A stretch of DNA of 64,000 bases from Phyllobacterium sp. T1293 (GCF_020731415.2 NZ_CP088273.1:1865001-1929000), one strand, 5' to 3'; positions 6,172-16,014 are shown, counted from the first letter of the stretch. Notes: generated by a model from the letters alone, not told the origin. Made by a program: numbers and translations.

Positions 6172-7839
6172 TCACATGCTGGTATAGACAGGTCCCTCGC
6201 CGCCCTGCGGTGGCACCCAGTTGATGTTCTGGTTCGGGTCCTTGATATCGCAGGTTTTGCAGTGAACACAGTTCTGCGCATTGATCACGAATTTTGGACC
6301 GGTGCTTTCCTCGACCCATTCATAGACACCTGCCGGGCAATAGCGCGTGGACGGTCCCGCATAAACATCATGCTCGGATGACTTTTGCAGTGCTGCATCC
6401 TTGACGATCAGGTGAACAGGTTCGTTCTCCTCATGGTTCGTGTTGGACAGGAACACGGAGGACAGACGGTCAAAGGTCAGCACGCCATCGGGTTTCGGAT
6501 AGGCAATCGGCTTGTGCTTGGCTGCCGGTTCCAATGCTGCCGCATCGGACTTGCCGTGTTTCCACGTTCCAAAAGGCGACCAGCCACCGAAAATCGTGTT
6601 CAACCACATATCAAGACCGCCGAGCACCACACCGCCGACGGTGCCAAGCTTGGACCACATCGGTTTGACGTTGCGCACGCGCTTCAGATCCTTGCCGATC
6701 TCGCTGGTGCGCCAGGCATTCTCGTAAGAAATAAGCTCGTCATTGGTGCGGCCGGCGGCCAGCGCTTCCGCTGCATGTTCGGCAGCCAGCATGCCGGAGA
6801 GCATGGCATTGTGCGAACCCTTGATGCGCGGGACGTTGACGAAACCAGCAGAGCAGCCAATCAGCACGCCGCCGGGGAATGACAGTTTGGGCACGGACTG
6901 CCAGCCGCCTTCGGTAATCGCGCGCGCACCATAGCCAATCCGCTTGCCCCCTTCGAACGTACCGCGAATGGCCGGATGGGTCTTGAAACGCTGGAATTCC
7001 TCGAATGGCGACAGATAGGGGTTCTTGTAGTTGAGGTGCATGACGAAGCCGACGGCAACCGTATTGTCCTCAAGGTGATAGAGGAACGAGCCGCCACCTG
7101 TCTTCAGGTCAAGCGGCCAACCGAATGAATGCTGTACCAGCCCAAGCTTGTGTTTTGCCGGATCGATCTGCCAAAGCTCTTTCAGGCCGATACCGAATTT
7201 GGCCGGTTCCTTGCCTTCATCGAGCTTGAACTTGGTGATGAGCTGTTTGGCGAGCGACCCACGTGCGCCTTCGGCAATGAGCGTATATTTGCCGAGAAGC
7301 GCCATGCCCCGCGTATAGGCTGGGCCATGCGATCCATCTTTCTCGATGCCCATATCACCGGTAGCAACACCGATCACCGCTCCATTATCATCATAAAGAA
7401 CTTCAGAACCGGCGAATCCCGGATAAATCTCGACGCCCAGTTCTTCCGCCTTGGTGCCAAGCCAGCGGCAGACATTGCCGAGCGACACAATGAAATTGCC
7501 ATGATTGTTCATCAGTGGCGGCATGGCAAAATTCGGCAGGCGAACCGAGCCAGCAGGTCCGAGAACGAGGAAATGATCCGCAGTAACAGGCGTCTTGAAG
7601 GGATGCCCCTCCTCTTCGCGCCAGCCGGGCAGCAGCTTGTCGACACCAACGGGGTCAACCACGGCGCCTGACAGAATATGGGCACCGACCTCGCCGCCCT
7701 TTTCCAGCACAACGACCGAAAGCTCAGGGTTGATCTGCTTGAGCCTGATGGCCGCAGACAGGCCCGATGGACCGCCGCCGACAATCACGACATCAAACTC
7801 CATGCTCTCCCGCTCTGGAAGTTCGGTTGTCTCGCTCAT
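6172..7839 (-). CDS. etfQO: Electron transfer flavoprotein-ubiquinone oxidoreductase
   Basis: ETF-QO (about 555 residues) passes electrons from reduced ETF, fed by fatty-acid and amino-acid dehydrogenases, to membrane ubiquinone. The N-terminus has the FAD-binding VVIVGGGPSGLSAAIRL motif, followed by ILSGAVVDP. The C-terminal ferredoxin-like domain has STRYCPAGVYEW and CVHCKTCDIKDPNQNINW, supplying the four cysteines for one 4Fe-4S cluster. The start is ATG 7839, preceded by AGGAGGG; an upstream in-frame ATG lacks such a site. No ETF subunit genes are in the window, and the gene appears to stand alone. Confidence 0.95.
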   Translation of the reverse strand: MSETTELPERESMEFDVVIVGGGPSGLSAAIRLKQINPELSVVVLEKGGEVGAHILSGAVVDPVGVDKLLPGWREEEGHPFKTPVTADHFLVLGPAGSVRLPNFAMPPLMNNHGNFIVSLGNVCRWLGTKAEELGVEIYPGFAGSEVLYDDNGAVIGVATGDMGIEKDGSHGPAYTRGMALLGKYTLIAEGARGSLAKQLITKFKLDEGKEPAKFGIGLKELWQIDPAKHKLGLVQHSFGWPLDLKTGGGSFLYHLEDNTVAVGFVMHLNYKNPYLSPFEEFQRFKTHPAIRGTFEGGKRIGYGARAITEGGWQSVPKLSFPGGVLIGCSAGFVNVPRIKGSHNAMLSGMLAAEHAAEALAAGRTNDELISYENAWRTSEIGKDLKRVRNVKPMWSKLGTVGGVVLGGLDMWLNTIFGGWSPFGTWKHGKSDAAALEPAAKHKPIAYPKPDGVLTFDRLSSVFLSNTNHEENEPVHLIVKDAALQKSSEHDVYAGPSTRYCPAGVYEWVEESTGPKFVINAQNCVHCKTCDIKDPNQNINWVPPQGGEGPVYTSM

Positions 7840-8108
7840 AAAACCCTCCTGAATGCTCTGCCCCGCAAACACTTCGCCTGTGTTTTTCCCAGTTGTAGCG
7901 CAACAATAGCCGTATGACAGAGGCTAGCATCCATTCAAGATGCGGCCAATTGCCCTCATCCAACGACCATACATTGGTTTTTTAATTTACCTTAACGTAA
8001 ACGTCAATATTCTGAAGCCCAGTGCGACAGATTATCCGAGTGGGAAGAGGGACAAGGTTGGTGGTGAGCGGTGGGTAGTCAGTAGTGAGTGGTTCGTGGT
8101 GAGTGGTT

Positions 8109-8394
8109 CGTGGATCGACATAACAACCAGGAGGGAGATACTGCCATCGCCCTTCCCATCTCCGTCATCCTCGGGCTTGACCCGAGGACCCACAGTCTAA
8201 AAGCGCCAACAGCCAAGTTCGTCTGATTTCCTTAGCCATGGGTCCTCGGGTCAAGCCCGAGGATGACGGAGATGGGAAGGGCAAGTGAGCAAGTTCTGCG
8301 CCCCTGATTATATATTGCAACTCACCCCTCTCCACGCACCTCACCCCCACCTGTAACCCATCTCTCTCCCTCATGGTTGTTATGTCGAACCACG
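8109..8394. repeat. Nested inverted repeats (family copy 2 enclosing a second palindrome)
   Basis: Outer arms 8109-8138 and 8365-8394 match the 30-bp family arms with two mismatches to each other. Inside, 8150-8192 and 8239-8281 form a second, perfect 43-base inverted repeat with the core CCTCGGGCTTGACCCGAGG. The rest of 7840-8588 shows no gene. It lies upstream of a gene for an exported protein. Confidence 0.8.
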
Positions 8395-8588
8395 AACCTC
8401 GCGTGATTGCTGAGGGTTCTGCAAAAACCAGTAGATCTACCGCTATTACACAACCGTCATAGAGAGAACTGCAACCGGCAATCATGCCCAGTTGCGACTT
8501 TACACATTTCGTTCATACTCGCTCCAATTGAAATGTCTCGAATAATAAACTGCTGGTGGACTGGGGATAACCAACAAGCGGAGACGGG

Positions 8589-9188
8589 ATGAGATCGCTT
8601 CGGATGATCTGGATATTGGGCGGCTTTCTGGCCGTCAGTATGATTTTCAGCCATTCATCTGCTCAGGAGCAAAAGATCTGGACTGCCGGGCAGTATAATT
8701 TTTCCGACGAGCTTGGCGGTTTCAGCATCCGCTCGATCAGCGGAACCGGCTCTGCCGACGACCCGATTGTCATTACCGAAGAACTGAATGCTATCGCACC
8801 GGTCACTTTGGTCATTCGGACGGAGAAGCTGGAGCAGCTCAATCCCACCACGGAAGAAGGAGGCATTCTGTTCCATTTGCAGGTCAGAACAATCAATGGC
8901 AGCGGCCATCCATGGGTGGAATTCGTCTTTGAATTGCAGGAAATTCTCGGCAAACCGAGCGACTATGGTGATGGGCTGTCCTTTTATCAGCCTGGCGACA
9001 AGACAGGGATGATCCATTCCAATCTCTTTGCCACCTATGACGATAATTTCGAACCCTATGACCGCATGATCTTCCGGGATGGCAAGGTTGATCCCAACGC
9101 CAATGCCAGTTTCGATTTTCCCGTCGGTGACTTTACCCCCAAGCGGACATTTTATCTGGTGCAGGAGCCGCGCATTCCCTCCACCTGA
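8589..9188 (+). CDS. Exported protein of unknown function
   Basis: This 199-residue protein starts with a classic signal peptide (MRSLRM, then a hydrophobic stretch to SSAQ, probable cleavage after the AQ region near residue 26). The mature part is rich in beta-type alternation (DDPIVITEELNAIAPVTLVIRTEKLE) and has an FELQEILGKPSDYGDGLSF segment. It has no cysteines and no recognisable catalytic motif. It looks like a conserved secreted or periplasmic protein of Brucellaceae, but I cannot name the family. A uracil-DNA glycosylase gene follows about 70 bases downstream on the same strand. Confidence 0.8.
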   Translation: MRSLRMIWILGGFLAVSMIFSHSSAQEQKIWTAGQYNFSDELGGFSIRSISGTGSADDPIVITEELNAIAPVTLVIRTEKLEQLNPTTEEGGILFHLQVRTINGSGHPWVEFVFELQEILGKPSDYGDGLSFYQPGDKTGMIHSNLFATYDDNFEPYDRMIFRDGKVDPNANASFDFPVGDFTPKRTFYLVQEPRIPST

Positions 9189-9259
9189 CCTTGCAATCCA
9201 GCGCGCAATTTGCGACTTGAAAGACAAGCCCACTCAAATCCGGGCTAAAGGATTGTCCA

Positions 9260-10084
9260 TTGCCTGACCTGCGTGAACTCTTGCACTTTTATGCTGAAGC
9301 CGGTGTCGACACACCGCTTGGGGATGAACAGGTCGATCGCTTTGCGGCAGTGGAACCGGTGCGCGCACCTGTTCAGGCACCGCCGACGCGAACAGCACCT
9401 CAGCCAGAACGATCAAGGCCAGAGCCACAGGCCGCGGCTGCCCCTGTGCTGAACAAGACGTCCGTACCCGACGACACCAAGATTGCACTGGCGCGCCAGC
9501 TTGCTTCCAGCGCCACGACACTGGAGCAGTTACGCGAGCAGCTCGCCGCGTTCGATGGTTGCAATCTTAAATTCACCGCCAAGAATCTGGTCTTTGCCGA
9601 TGGCAATCCGAATGCGCCCATCATGTTTATTGGCGAGGCACCCGGACGCGAGGAGGATCTGGAGGGCGTGCCGTTTATCGGGCGTTCCGGGCAGTTGCTG
9701 GATCGGATGTTGGCGGCCATTGGCCTTGATCGCACCGGCGTCTATATCGCCAATACCATTCCATGGCGCCCGCCGGGCAACCGGACCCCGACGCCGCTGG
9801 AAACCGAGATTTGCCGCCCGTTTTTTGAAAGGCAGATCGAGCTTGCCAATCCCAAACTGCTCGTTGCCCTTGGTGGTCCCGCCGCCAAGGCTTTGACCCA
9901 TGCGCCTGAGGGTATTTTGCGGCTGCGCGGCAACTGGAAAACCCACAGGACTGCCGCAGGCATCGACATCCCCGTCATGCCGACCCTGCACCCGGCCTAT
10001 CTCCTGCGCAATGCAGCGCAAAAGCGCTTTGCCTGGCGGGATTTCATCGCCGTCAAAATGCAGTTGCGCACATTGACGCAATAA
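9260..10084 (+). CDS. Uracil-DNA glycosylase, family 4-like (iron-sulfur ligands partly missing)
   Basis: The 274-residue protein removes uracil from DNA in base-excision repair. It has motif 1 FIGEAPGREEDLEGVPFIGRSG and motif 2 PTLHPAYLLR of family 4/5 enzymes, after a poorly conserved 90-residue N-terminal region rich in Pro and Ala. Family 4 enzymes normally hold a 4Fe-4S cluster with Cys-x2-Cys near the domain start and two later Cys. Here only DGCNLK and EICRPF supply Cys, and the expected PPGNR-side Cys is Trp (IPWRPPGNR), so the cluster is probably absent. The start is TTG 9260, 7 bases after AAAGGA. Confidence 0.85.
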   Translation: MPDLRELLHFYAEAGVDTPLGDEQVDRFAAVEPVRAPVQAPPTRTAPQPERSRPEPQAAAAPVLNKTSVPDDTKIALARQLASSATTLEQLREQLAAFDGCNLKFTAKNLVFADGNPNAPIMFIGEAPGREEDLEGVPFIGRSGQLLDRMLAAIGLDRTGVYIANTIPWRPPGNRTPTPLETEICRPFFERQIELANPKLLVALGGPAAKALTHAPEGILRLRGNWKTHRTAAGIDIPVMPTLHPAYLLRNAAQKRFAWRDFIAVKMQLRTLTQ

Positions 10085-10185
10085 TCCATATGCCATGGCG
10101 CAAAACTGGAATGACGGTGTCGTAATTTCCGGCTCTGGAGCCCGGTGAACCCTGTACTTTCGGTATGGAAACGCAGGGTACCCAT

Positions 10186-11433
10186 ATGTTTCGTCAGCTC
10201 TTGCCGATCACGGCGCTATTGACCAGCACCTTCCTGATGCTGACCGCCGGAGGTTTGGCGGGAATTCTCCTGCCCCTGCGCGCGGGAATTGAAGGCTGGT
10301 CGCCAACCACGGTGGGTTGGCTCGGCACCGGCTATGCCCTCGCCTTCACCGGCGGCTGTATTGTCGTCCCCCGCCTCGTGCGCCGGGTCGGACATGTCCG
10401 CGTCTTTGCCGTTCTTCTCACCCTGCTCTCCATGTCGATGCTGATGCATGGGCTCATCATCGATCCTTGGGCGTGGACCCTGTTTCGCGCGCTGGCCGGT
10501 TTCTCACTGGCAGGCAGCTACATGGTCATCGAAAGCTGGCTCAATGAGCGTGTCACCAATGCGACGCGCGGCATGGTGTTTTCGATCTACATGATCGTTT
10601 CGATGATCGGGCTTCTGGTCGGGCAATATATTCTGCCGTTCGGCAATCCGGCGACGCAGGCGCTGTTCATGATCGGCGCGCTGATCTATGCCGCCGCTCT
10701 CATTCCAACCGGGCTTTCCAATGCCCAGTCACCCCGCCCGCTGACACAGGTTTCGCTTGATCTGCCCGGCCTTTACCGCAAATCACCCGCCGCGATGATC
10801 GGCTCGCTGATTGCGGGCATCATTGCAGGCGCATGGAATTTCCTCTCGGCGATCTATGGCCGCGAAATCGGTCTTTCCACTTTTGACATTGCCACGATGA
10901 TCGCCAGCGCCATGATCGGCGGCGCGATCTTCCAGTATCCTATCGGGCGCATTTCGGACTTTGTTGACCGGCGCTATGTGATGGTGGTGGCGGGGATTAT
11001 CGGCGTGTTCCTGTCAGTGACAATGATCATTGTCCAGCCTGTTACGCCGTGGGTCATCTATTCACTGATGTTTGCCTTCGGCACGGTGCTGTTTCCGATC
11101 TATTCTCTGAATGTCGCCCATGCCAATGATTTTGCCGAGCCGAGCGAGTTCGTCAAAGTGTCAAGCGGACTGCTGATCGTCTATGGTATTGGCAGCATGA
11201 TCGGCCCGCAGATTGCCGGACGTTTGATGGATGTGAGCGGCCCGTCCGGGTTCTTCATGACCATGGCAGGCTGTTATGCGGCCTATGCTTCCTATGCCTT
11301 CTGGCGCAGTCTGCGGCGGGCGCGGCAGGTGCCGTCGGAGCGTCCGGATTTCGTCTATCACCCGCATGATCGGCCGCAAACGCCGGAAACACTTCAGCTC
11401 AATCCGGCACTCGGTACAGCGAAAGAGGATTGA
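10186..11433 (+). CDS. MFS transporter (YcaD-like)
   Basis: This is a 415-residue inner-membrane protein with twelve predicted helices. The loop after helix 2 has RLVRRVGHVR, a degenerate MFS motif A, and helix 5 carries the GSYMVIESWLNERVTN sequence typical of the YcaD/UMF2-type subgroup; a second-half copy reads GRISDFVDRR. The substrate is unknown. ATG 10186 is preferred because AGGG lies 7 bases before it; ATG 10165 upstream is less well placed. It ends directly against the convergent EamA-family gene with no gap. Confidence 0.88.
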   Translation: MFRQLLPITALLTSTFLMLTAGGLAGILLPLRAGIEGWSPTTVGWLGTGYALAFTGGCIVVPRLVRRVGHVRVFAVLLTLLSMSMLMHGLIIDPWAWTLFRALAGFSLAGSYMVIESWLNERVTNATRGMVFSIYMIVSMIGLLVGQYILPFGNPATQALFMIGALIYAAALIPTGLSNAQSPRPLTQVSLDLPGLYRKSPAAMIGSLIAGIIAGAWNFLSAIYGREIGLSTFDIATMIASAMIGGAIFQYPIGRISDFVDRRYVMVVAGIIGVFLSVTMIIVQPVTPWVIYSLMFAFGTVLFPIYSLNVAHANDFAEPSEFVKVSSGLLIVYGIGSMIGPQIAGRLMDVSGPSGFFMTMAGCYAAYASYAFWRSLRRARQVPSERPDFVYHPHDRPQTPETLQLNPALGTAKED

Positions 11434-12417
11434 TCAGCCCTGTGGCGTCGAGACTTTGCGCGCCCTCGCTCGGGCAAGACCGAGCCGATGTTCGCGATAG
11501 ATGATGAAAATGCCTGCGCTGATCACAATGACAGCGCCCGTCATCATCTCGTTTGACGGGATATCACCAAACAGCAGATAGCCGATGGCAAGGCCAAGCA
11601 GCATGGATGTATATTCGAATGGCGCGATGGTCGACATATCCGCATGGCGGTAACTTTCCGTCAAAAGGATTTGCGCCACACCGCCGGCAATACCTGCCAT
11701 GACAAGGAACGTCGCCTGCGCCGGGCTTGGCCAGACCCAGCCGAATGGCAGGCTGACCAGCGCGATGATGCTGGATGCAATAGAGAAATAGACAACGATG
11801 GTCGGCGTCCGCTCTGTTTGCACCAGCCGTCGCACCAGCAGCATGGCGATGGCGGCAAGTCCTGCCCCACACAGCGTTGCCAATGCGCCAATAGCCTGAT
11901 CACCGCCAAACTCGCTATCCCCCGTGAAGAATGACATGCGCGGCCATAGGATAATCAGCACGCCGGCCAAACCGATAAAAACCGCAGTCCAGCGATAAAG
12001 CCGTACAGTCTCACGCAGGAACACCGCGCTGCACAGCACAGTCAGCAACGGCGTGGCATAGCTGATGGCAATCGCTTCGGGCAATGGCAGCTTGGTGAGG
12101 CCATAAAAGCTTGCGCTCATGGCGCTGACCCCGACGAACCCGCGCCAGAAATGGCTGAAAGGCTCGCTTGTCTTGAACGCCACGTTGAGCTGGCCTTGCC
12201 AGGCGATAAAGATGATGACCGGAAAAATGGCGAAGAAGGAGCGGAAAAATACCAGCTGTCCCGCCGGTATTCCGTCCGAGGCTTTGAGCAGGCTGGACAT
12301 GCAGACGAACACACAGACCGAAGCGACCTTGAGGCCAATTCCGAGCATGACATTGGTGCTGCGCACGGTATCCACGAGGGGTGGTCCACCATCTTTCTGG
12401 TGAACAATAGGTGCCAC
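11434..12417 (-). CDS. EamA/DMT family transporter
   Basis: The product (about 327 residues) has ten hydrophobic helices in two EamA repeats: the first contains PAGQLVFFRSFFAIFPV and PLPEAIAISYATPLLTVLCSAVFLRE, the second TIAPFEYTSMLLGLAIGYLLFGD. Drug/metabolite transporters of this type export amino acids or other metabolites; the substrate cannot be told. I set the start at GTG 12417 (V-A-P-I-V-H), preceded by AAGGAAT; the open frame continues 116 codons upstream without family resemblance. The pepN gene is divergently transcribed about 220 bases away. Confidence 0.85.
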   Translation of the reverse strand: MAPIVHQKDGGPPLVDTVRSTNVMLGIGLKVASVCVFVCMSSLLKASDGIPAGQLVFFRSFFAIFPVIIFIAWQGQLNVAFKTSEPFSHFWRGFVGVSAMSASFYGLTKLPLPEAIAISYATPLLTVLCSAVFLRETVRLYRWTAVFIGLAGVLIILWPRMSFFTGDSEFGGDQAIGALATLCGAGLAAIAMLLVRRLVQTERTPTIVVYFSIASSIIALVSLPFGWVWPSPAQATFLVMAGIAGGVAQILLTESYRHADMSTIAPFEYTSMLLGLAIGYLLFGDIPSNEMMTGAVIVISAGIFIIYREHRLGLARARARKVSTPQG

Positions 12418-12639
12418 GACTGGTATTCCTTGAGGGAGCGACGGAGAAAACGATAATTGATATATCTGTATAGGCTGCTTTGCCGTTTGGCACCAGATGG
12501 CAGAACGATCACGTTGCATGTATCGAGCACATACGGAAGTGAACAAAAGCAACGGCATACGCCGAAAAACTAAGCGCTTTTGTTGTGCATGGGAGAAAAC
12601 ACGGTTAGGGTCCGGCACCACAAAAAGGACAGTTCCCCG

Positions 12640-15285
12640 ATGCGTACCGATACCGGCCAGGTCTTTCATCTCGAAGATTACAAGCCAACAGATTTTCTTA
12701 TTCCCGAAACCCATCTCGAATTCTCGCTTCATCCCGAGCGCACCATCGTCAAGTCGACATTGCACATTGAACGCCGGCCGGGCGTTTCCGCTGGTGCATC
12801 ACTTGTCCTTGATGGTGACGAACTGAAGCTTGTCGATATCAGCATCGATGGCGTGGCGCTGGGCGACAATGCCTATGTGGCGACGCCTGATCGCCTTGAA
12901 ATCAGCGCCCTGCCCGAGAGCGGCACGTTCAAATTGCAGATCACCACGGAAATCAATCCGACCACCAACCGCCAGTTGACGGGGCTTTACCGCTCCAGTG
13001 GTGTTTACTGCACCCAGTGCGAAGCGGAAGGTTTCCGCCGCATCACCTATTTCTATGATCGCCCTGACCTGTTGTCCGTCTATACGGTGCGGGTTGAAGC
13101 TGGCATCAAGGAAGCGCCGCTGCTTCTGGCCAATGGTAATCCGGGCGAGCAAGGTGCGCTTGCCGATGGCAGGCATTTTGCCGTCTGGCACGATCCGCAT
13201 CCCAAACCCGCCTATCTCTTCGCGCTTGTTGCGGGTGATCTCGGTGTCATCACCGACAGTTTCACCACAGCTTCGGGCCGCCATGTCGATCTCGGCATCT
13301 ATGTTGAGCACGGCAAGGAGCCGCGCGCGCTCTATGCCATGGATGCGCTCAAGCGTTCGATGAAATGGGATGAGGATGTTTTTGGCCGCGAATATGATCT
13401 CGACGTCTTCAACATTGTGGCCGTTTCCGACTTCAACATGGGCGCGATGGAGAACAAGGGCCTCAACGTCTTTAACGACAAATATGTTCTGGCTGACCAC
13501 GAGACCGCGACCGATACGGACTATGCCGGCATCGAAGCCGTTATCGCCCATGAATATTTTCACAATTGGACAGGCAATCGCATCACCTGCCGCGACTGGT
13601 TCCAGCTTTGTCTCAAGGAAGGGCTGACCGTTTACCGCGATCATGAGTTTTCGGCTGACATGCGCTCGCGCGCCGTCAAGCGCATTGCCGAGGTCAAAGG
13701 CCTCAAGGCGCACCAGTTTCCTGAAGATGCGGGACCGCTGGCCCATCCGGTGCGGCCGCGCCAGTTCCGCGAGATCAACAATTTCTACACCGCCACCGTC
13801 TATGAAAAAGGCTCGGAAGTGGTGCGCATGATCCATACCATTCTGGGTGCCGAATTGTTCCGCAAGGGTATGGACCTCTATTTTGAGCGCCATGACGGCG
13901 ATGCAGCCACTATCGAAGACTTCATCAAGGTGTTTGAGGATGCCTCCGGCGAGGATCTGAGCCAGTTTTCGCTCTGGTATGAACAGGCCGGGACGCCGAA
14001 CCTCGCCATTACCTATGATTATGATCAGGCAACGCAGACGTTCGAAATCGAAATTGAGCAGTCACTGAAAGCCACACCGGGACAGTCGTCAAAGAAGCCG
14101 ATGCACATCCCCGTGCAGTTTGCCCTGCTGGGTGCCAAAGGGCGCGAGCTGAAGCCGAAATCGGTCAAGGGCGGCACAGTCAAGGGCGATGTCATCCATC
14201 TGTTCAAGCGCAAGGAACGGCTAAGCTTCTCCGGCATTACCGAGCGCCCGGTGCCCTCGCTGCTGCGTGGCTTTTCCGCACCTGTTACCTTGACCAGCGA
14301 ACTGACCCGTTCTGACCTCGCTTTTCTCGCCCGCCATGATGGCGATGCGGTCAATCGCTGGCAGGCGCTGACACAGCTTCTGGCTGCAAAGCTCACCAGC
14401 AATTCAAAGCGTGTGCGCGGCGGCAAACCGGCGACAATTGAAAGCTCATCGATCAAGCTGCTCGGCGAAATCGCGTTCAATGGCAATCTCGACGAAGCGT
14501 TCCGGGCTCTCTGCCTGAGCCTGCCGTCGGAAAGCGATATAGCGCGGGAACTTGGCAGCAATATCGACCCCGATGCCATTCTGGGCAGCCGCGAGGCATT
14601 TATGCGTGCTGTTGCCGAAGCACATGCGCACAAGTTCGACCAGCTCTATGATGATCTTGACCATAGCGGCCCGTTCAAGCCCGATGCGGCCAGTGCCGGA
14701 CGGCGCGCATTGCGCAATGTGCTGCTTGATTATCTGAGTGTAGCCGAGGGCAATCCAAAGCGCGCTGCGGCCCAATTCACCCACGCTGATAATATGACGG
14801 ACCGCGTGGCGGCCCTTGGTGTCCTCGTCCAGCGTTTTGGTGACAGCGAGGCGACCAAGGCGGCGCTCAAGGCATTTGAAGAGCGTTTCGGCAATGACCC
14901 GCTCGTTATGGACAAGTGGTTTATCGTGCAGGCCACCCAGCCGGGTGCCGATGCCCTGACACGCGTGCGCGCTTTGATGGCACACAAGCTCTTCTCGCTG
15001 GATAATCCAAACCGGACACGCGCTTTGATAGGCGCCTTCTCCAGCGGCAACCAGACTGGTTTCAACCGTGCCGATGGCGAGGGCTATCGCTTTTTTGCCG
15101 AAACGATCCTCATCATCGACAAGAAGAACCCGCAGCTTGCAGCACGGCTGCTGACCGCCATGCGCTCGTGGCGTTCGTTCGAAGCAATCAGGCGCGAGCA
15201 TGCGCGGGAAGCGCTGGCTTCCATTGCGATGGTTGAAGGCTTGTCCGCCGATGTGCGCGATATCGTTGAAAGAACACTCGCCTAG
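12640..15285 (+). CDS. pepN: Aminopeptidase N (M1 family zinc metallopeptidase)
   Basis: PepN (881 residues) removes N-terminal residues from peptides in the cytoplasm during protein turnover. It has the substrate-anchoring NMGAMENKGLN motif, the zinc site HEYFHNWTGNRITCRDWFQL followed by KEGLTVYRDHEF (HExxH plus the third ligand Glu), the TVYEKGSEVVRM segment and a long helical C-terminal domain (about residues 530-881). The length agrees with E. coli PepN (870). ATG 12640 starts the MRTDTGQVFHLEDYKPTDF sequence typical of rhizobial PepN; a 20-codon upstream extension to TTG is unlikely. Confidence 0.95.
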   Translation: MRTDTGQVFHLEDYKPTDFLIPETHLEFSLHPERTIVKSTLHIERRPGVSAGASLVLDGDELKLVDISIDGVALGDNAYVATPDRLEISALPESGTFKLQITTEINPTTNRQLTGLYRSSGVYCTQCEAEGFRRITYFYDRPDLLSVYTVRVEAGIKEAPLLLANGNPGEQGALADGRHFAVWHDPHPKPAYLFALVAGDLGVITDSFTTASGRHVDLGIYVEHGKEPRALYAMDALKRSMKWDEDVFGREYDLDVFNIVAVSDFNMGAMENKGLNVFNDKYVLADHETATDTDYAGIEAVIAHEYFHNWTGNRITCRDWFQLCLKEGLTVYRDHEFSADMRSRAVKRIAEVKGLKAHQFPEDAGPLAHPVRPRQFREINNFYTATVYEKGSEVVRMIHTILGAELFRKGMDLYFERHDGDAATIEDFIKVFEDASGEDLSQFSLWYEQAGTPNLAITYDYDQATQTFEIEIEQSLKATPGQSSKKPMHIPVQFALLGAKGRELKPKSVKGGTVKGDVIHLFKRKERLSFSGITERPVPSLLRGFSAPVTLTSELTRSDLAFLARHDGDAVNRWQALTQLLAAKLTSNSKRVRGGKPATIESSSIKLLGEIAFNGNLDEAFRALCLSLPSESDIARELGSNIDPDAILGSREAFMRAVAEAHAHKFDQLYDDLDHSGPFKPDAASAGRRALRNVLLDYLSVAEGNPKRAAAQFTHADNMTDRVAALGVLVQRFGDSEATKAALKAFEERFGNDPLVMDKWFIVQATQPGADALTRVRALMAHKLFSLDNPNRTRALIGAFSSGNQTGFNRADGEGYRFFAETILIIDKKNPQLAARLLTAMRSWRSFEAIRREHAREALASIAMVEGLSADVRDIVERTLA

Positions 15286-15382
15286 GTTTCTCCCCGGCGC
15301 TTCCCCACCCTCCCCATATCGGGGAGGGTAAGCACGGTGTCTCTTGCATCTCTTCGCTTCAAGTGTCTGCAAAGCCATACCG

Positions 15383-15517
15383 CGTGGTTCGACAGGCTCA
15401 CCATGAGGGAGAGTGTGGGTTGCAACGACAATCACCAGCATTGCAGATCACCAAGGGGAGCAGAACCTGACTGCCCTTCACCACCCCTCTCCCTCATGGT
15501 GAGCCTGTCGAACCACG
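15383..15517. repeat. Inverted-repeat element, copy 3
   Basis: Arms 15383-15412 and 15488-15517 are perfect reverse complements (core TTCGACAGGCTCACCATGAG). The spacer resembles the reverse complement of the spacer of copy 1, so this copy is inserted in the opposite orientation. It lies between the end of pepN and the convergent toxin gene. Confidence 0.85.
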
Positions 15518-15527
15518 AACCACCAAC

Positions 15528-15797
15528 CTAGCGATAAACCTCGCGGCGGTGACCAATGTCGATCACAAGAACGACGAGTTTTTGATCCTGTATTTCGCAG
15601 ATGATGCGATAATCTCCCACACGATATCGCCATAGACTGCCTAACGTTGCACCTCGCAGCGTTTTCCCTGTCTGGCGAGGATCGTCCAGCAAGGCAATCC
15701 GGGTCCCCAAGAATGCCATGATACGCCGTGCCTCGGTTTCCCCCATTTTTGACAGGCGTTTTTCCGCGGTAACGGAAAGCTCAATCCTCCAGGCCAA
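15528..15797 (-). CDS. RelE/ParE family toxin
   Basis: This 89-residue basic protein matches the RelE/StbE fold: N-terminal WRIELSVTAEKRLSKM, central TLRGATLGSLWRYRVGDYRIICEI and C-terminal IDIGHRREVYR. RelE-type toxins cut mRNA in the ribosome; ParE types target gyrase. The RYRVGDYRI segment and the C-terminal HRREVYR point to the RelE side. The gene overlaps the 3' end of the antitoxin by 17 bases, the usual order (antitoxin first). Confidence 0.88.
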   Translation of the reverse strand: MAWRIELSVTAEKRLSKMGETEARRIMAFLGTRIALLDDPRQTGKTLRGATLGSLWRYRVGDYRIICEIQDQKLVVLVIDIGHRREVYR

Positions 15798-16014
15798 GAC
15801 GCTGCTTCACTTCTTCAAGAGAATAGGTTTGTTCCTCACCGCTTCGAATACGCTCAAGTACCTTTTCAGCCAGATACACATCCTCAAGATCATCCAGGTA
15901 TTCATCCAGAGCTTCGCGAATGTAATAGGCTGTTGTCCTGCCCGTGCGCGAGGAAAGGGCTTGCAGACGTTCATATATTTCATCGGGAAGGCGGATAGCC
16001 GTTTGCTTGCTCAT
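15781..16014 (-). CDS. RelB-type ribbon-helix-helix antitoxin
   Basis: The 77-residue protein begins with a ribbon-helix-helix DNA-binding motif (MSKQTAIRLPDEIYERLQALSSRTGRT, then AYYIREALDEYL) and ends with an acidic toxin-binding tail (SLEEVKQRLGLED). It should neutralise the downstream RelE-like toxin and repress its own promoter. The start was placed at MSKQT because the family begins there; AGGTAGGA-like sequence precedes it. An imperfect palindrome at 16036-16050 lies just upstream. Confidence 0.88.
   Translation of the reverse strand: MSKQTAIRLPDEIYERLQALSSRTGRTTAYYIREALDEYLDDLEDVYLAEKVLERIRSGEEQTYSLEEVKQRLGLED

Noticed and set aside
12799..13893. 364-codon minus-strand frame opposite pepN
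   Set aside because: PepN motifs, including the zinc site, lie on the plus strand in the same interval.
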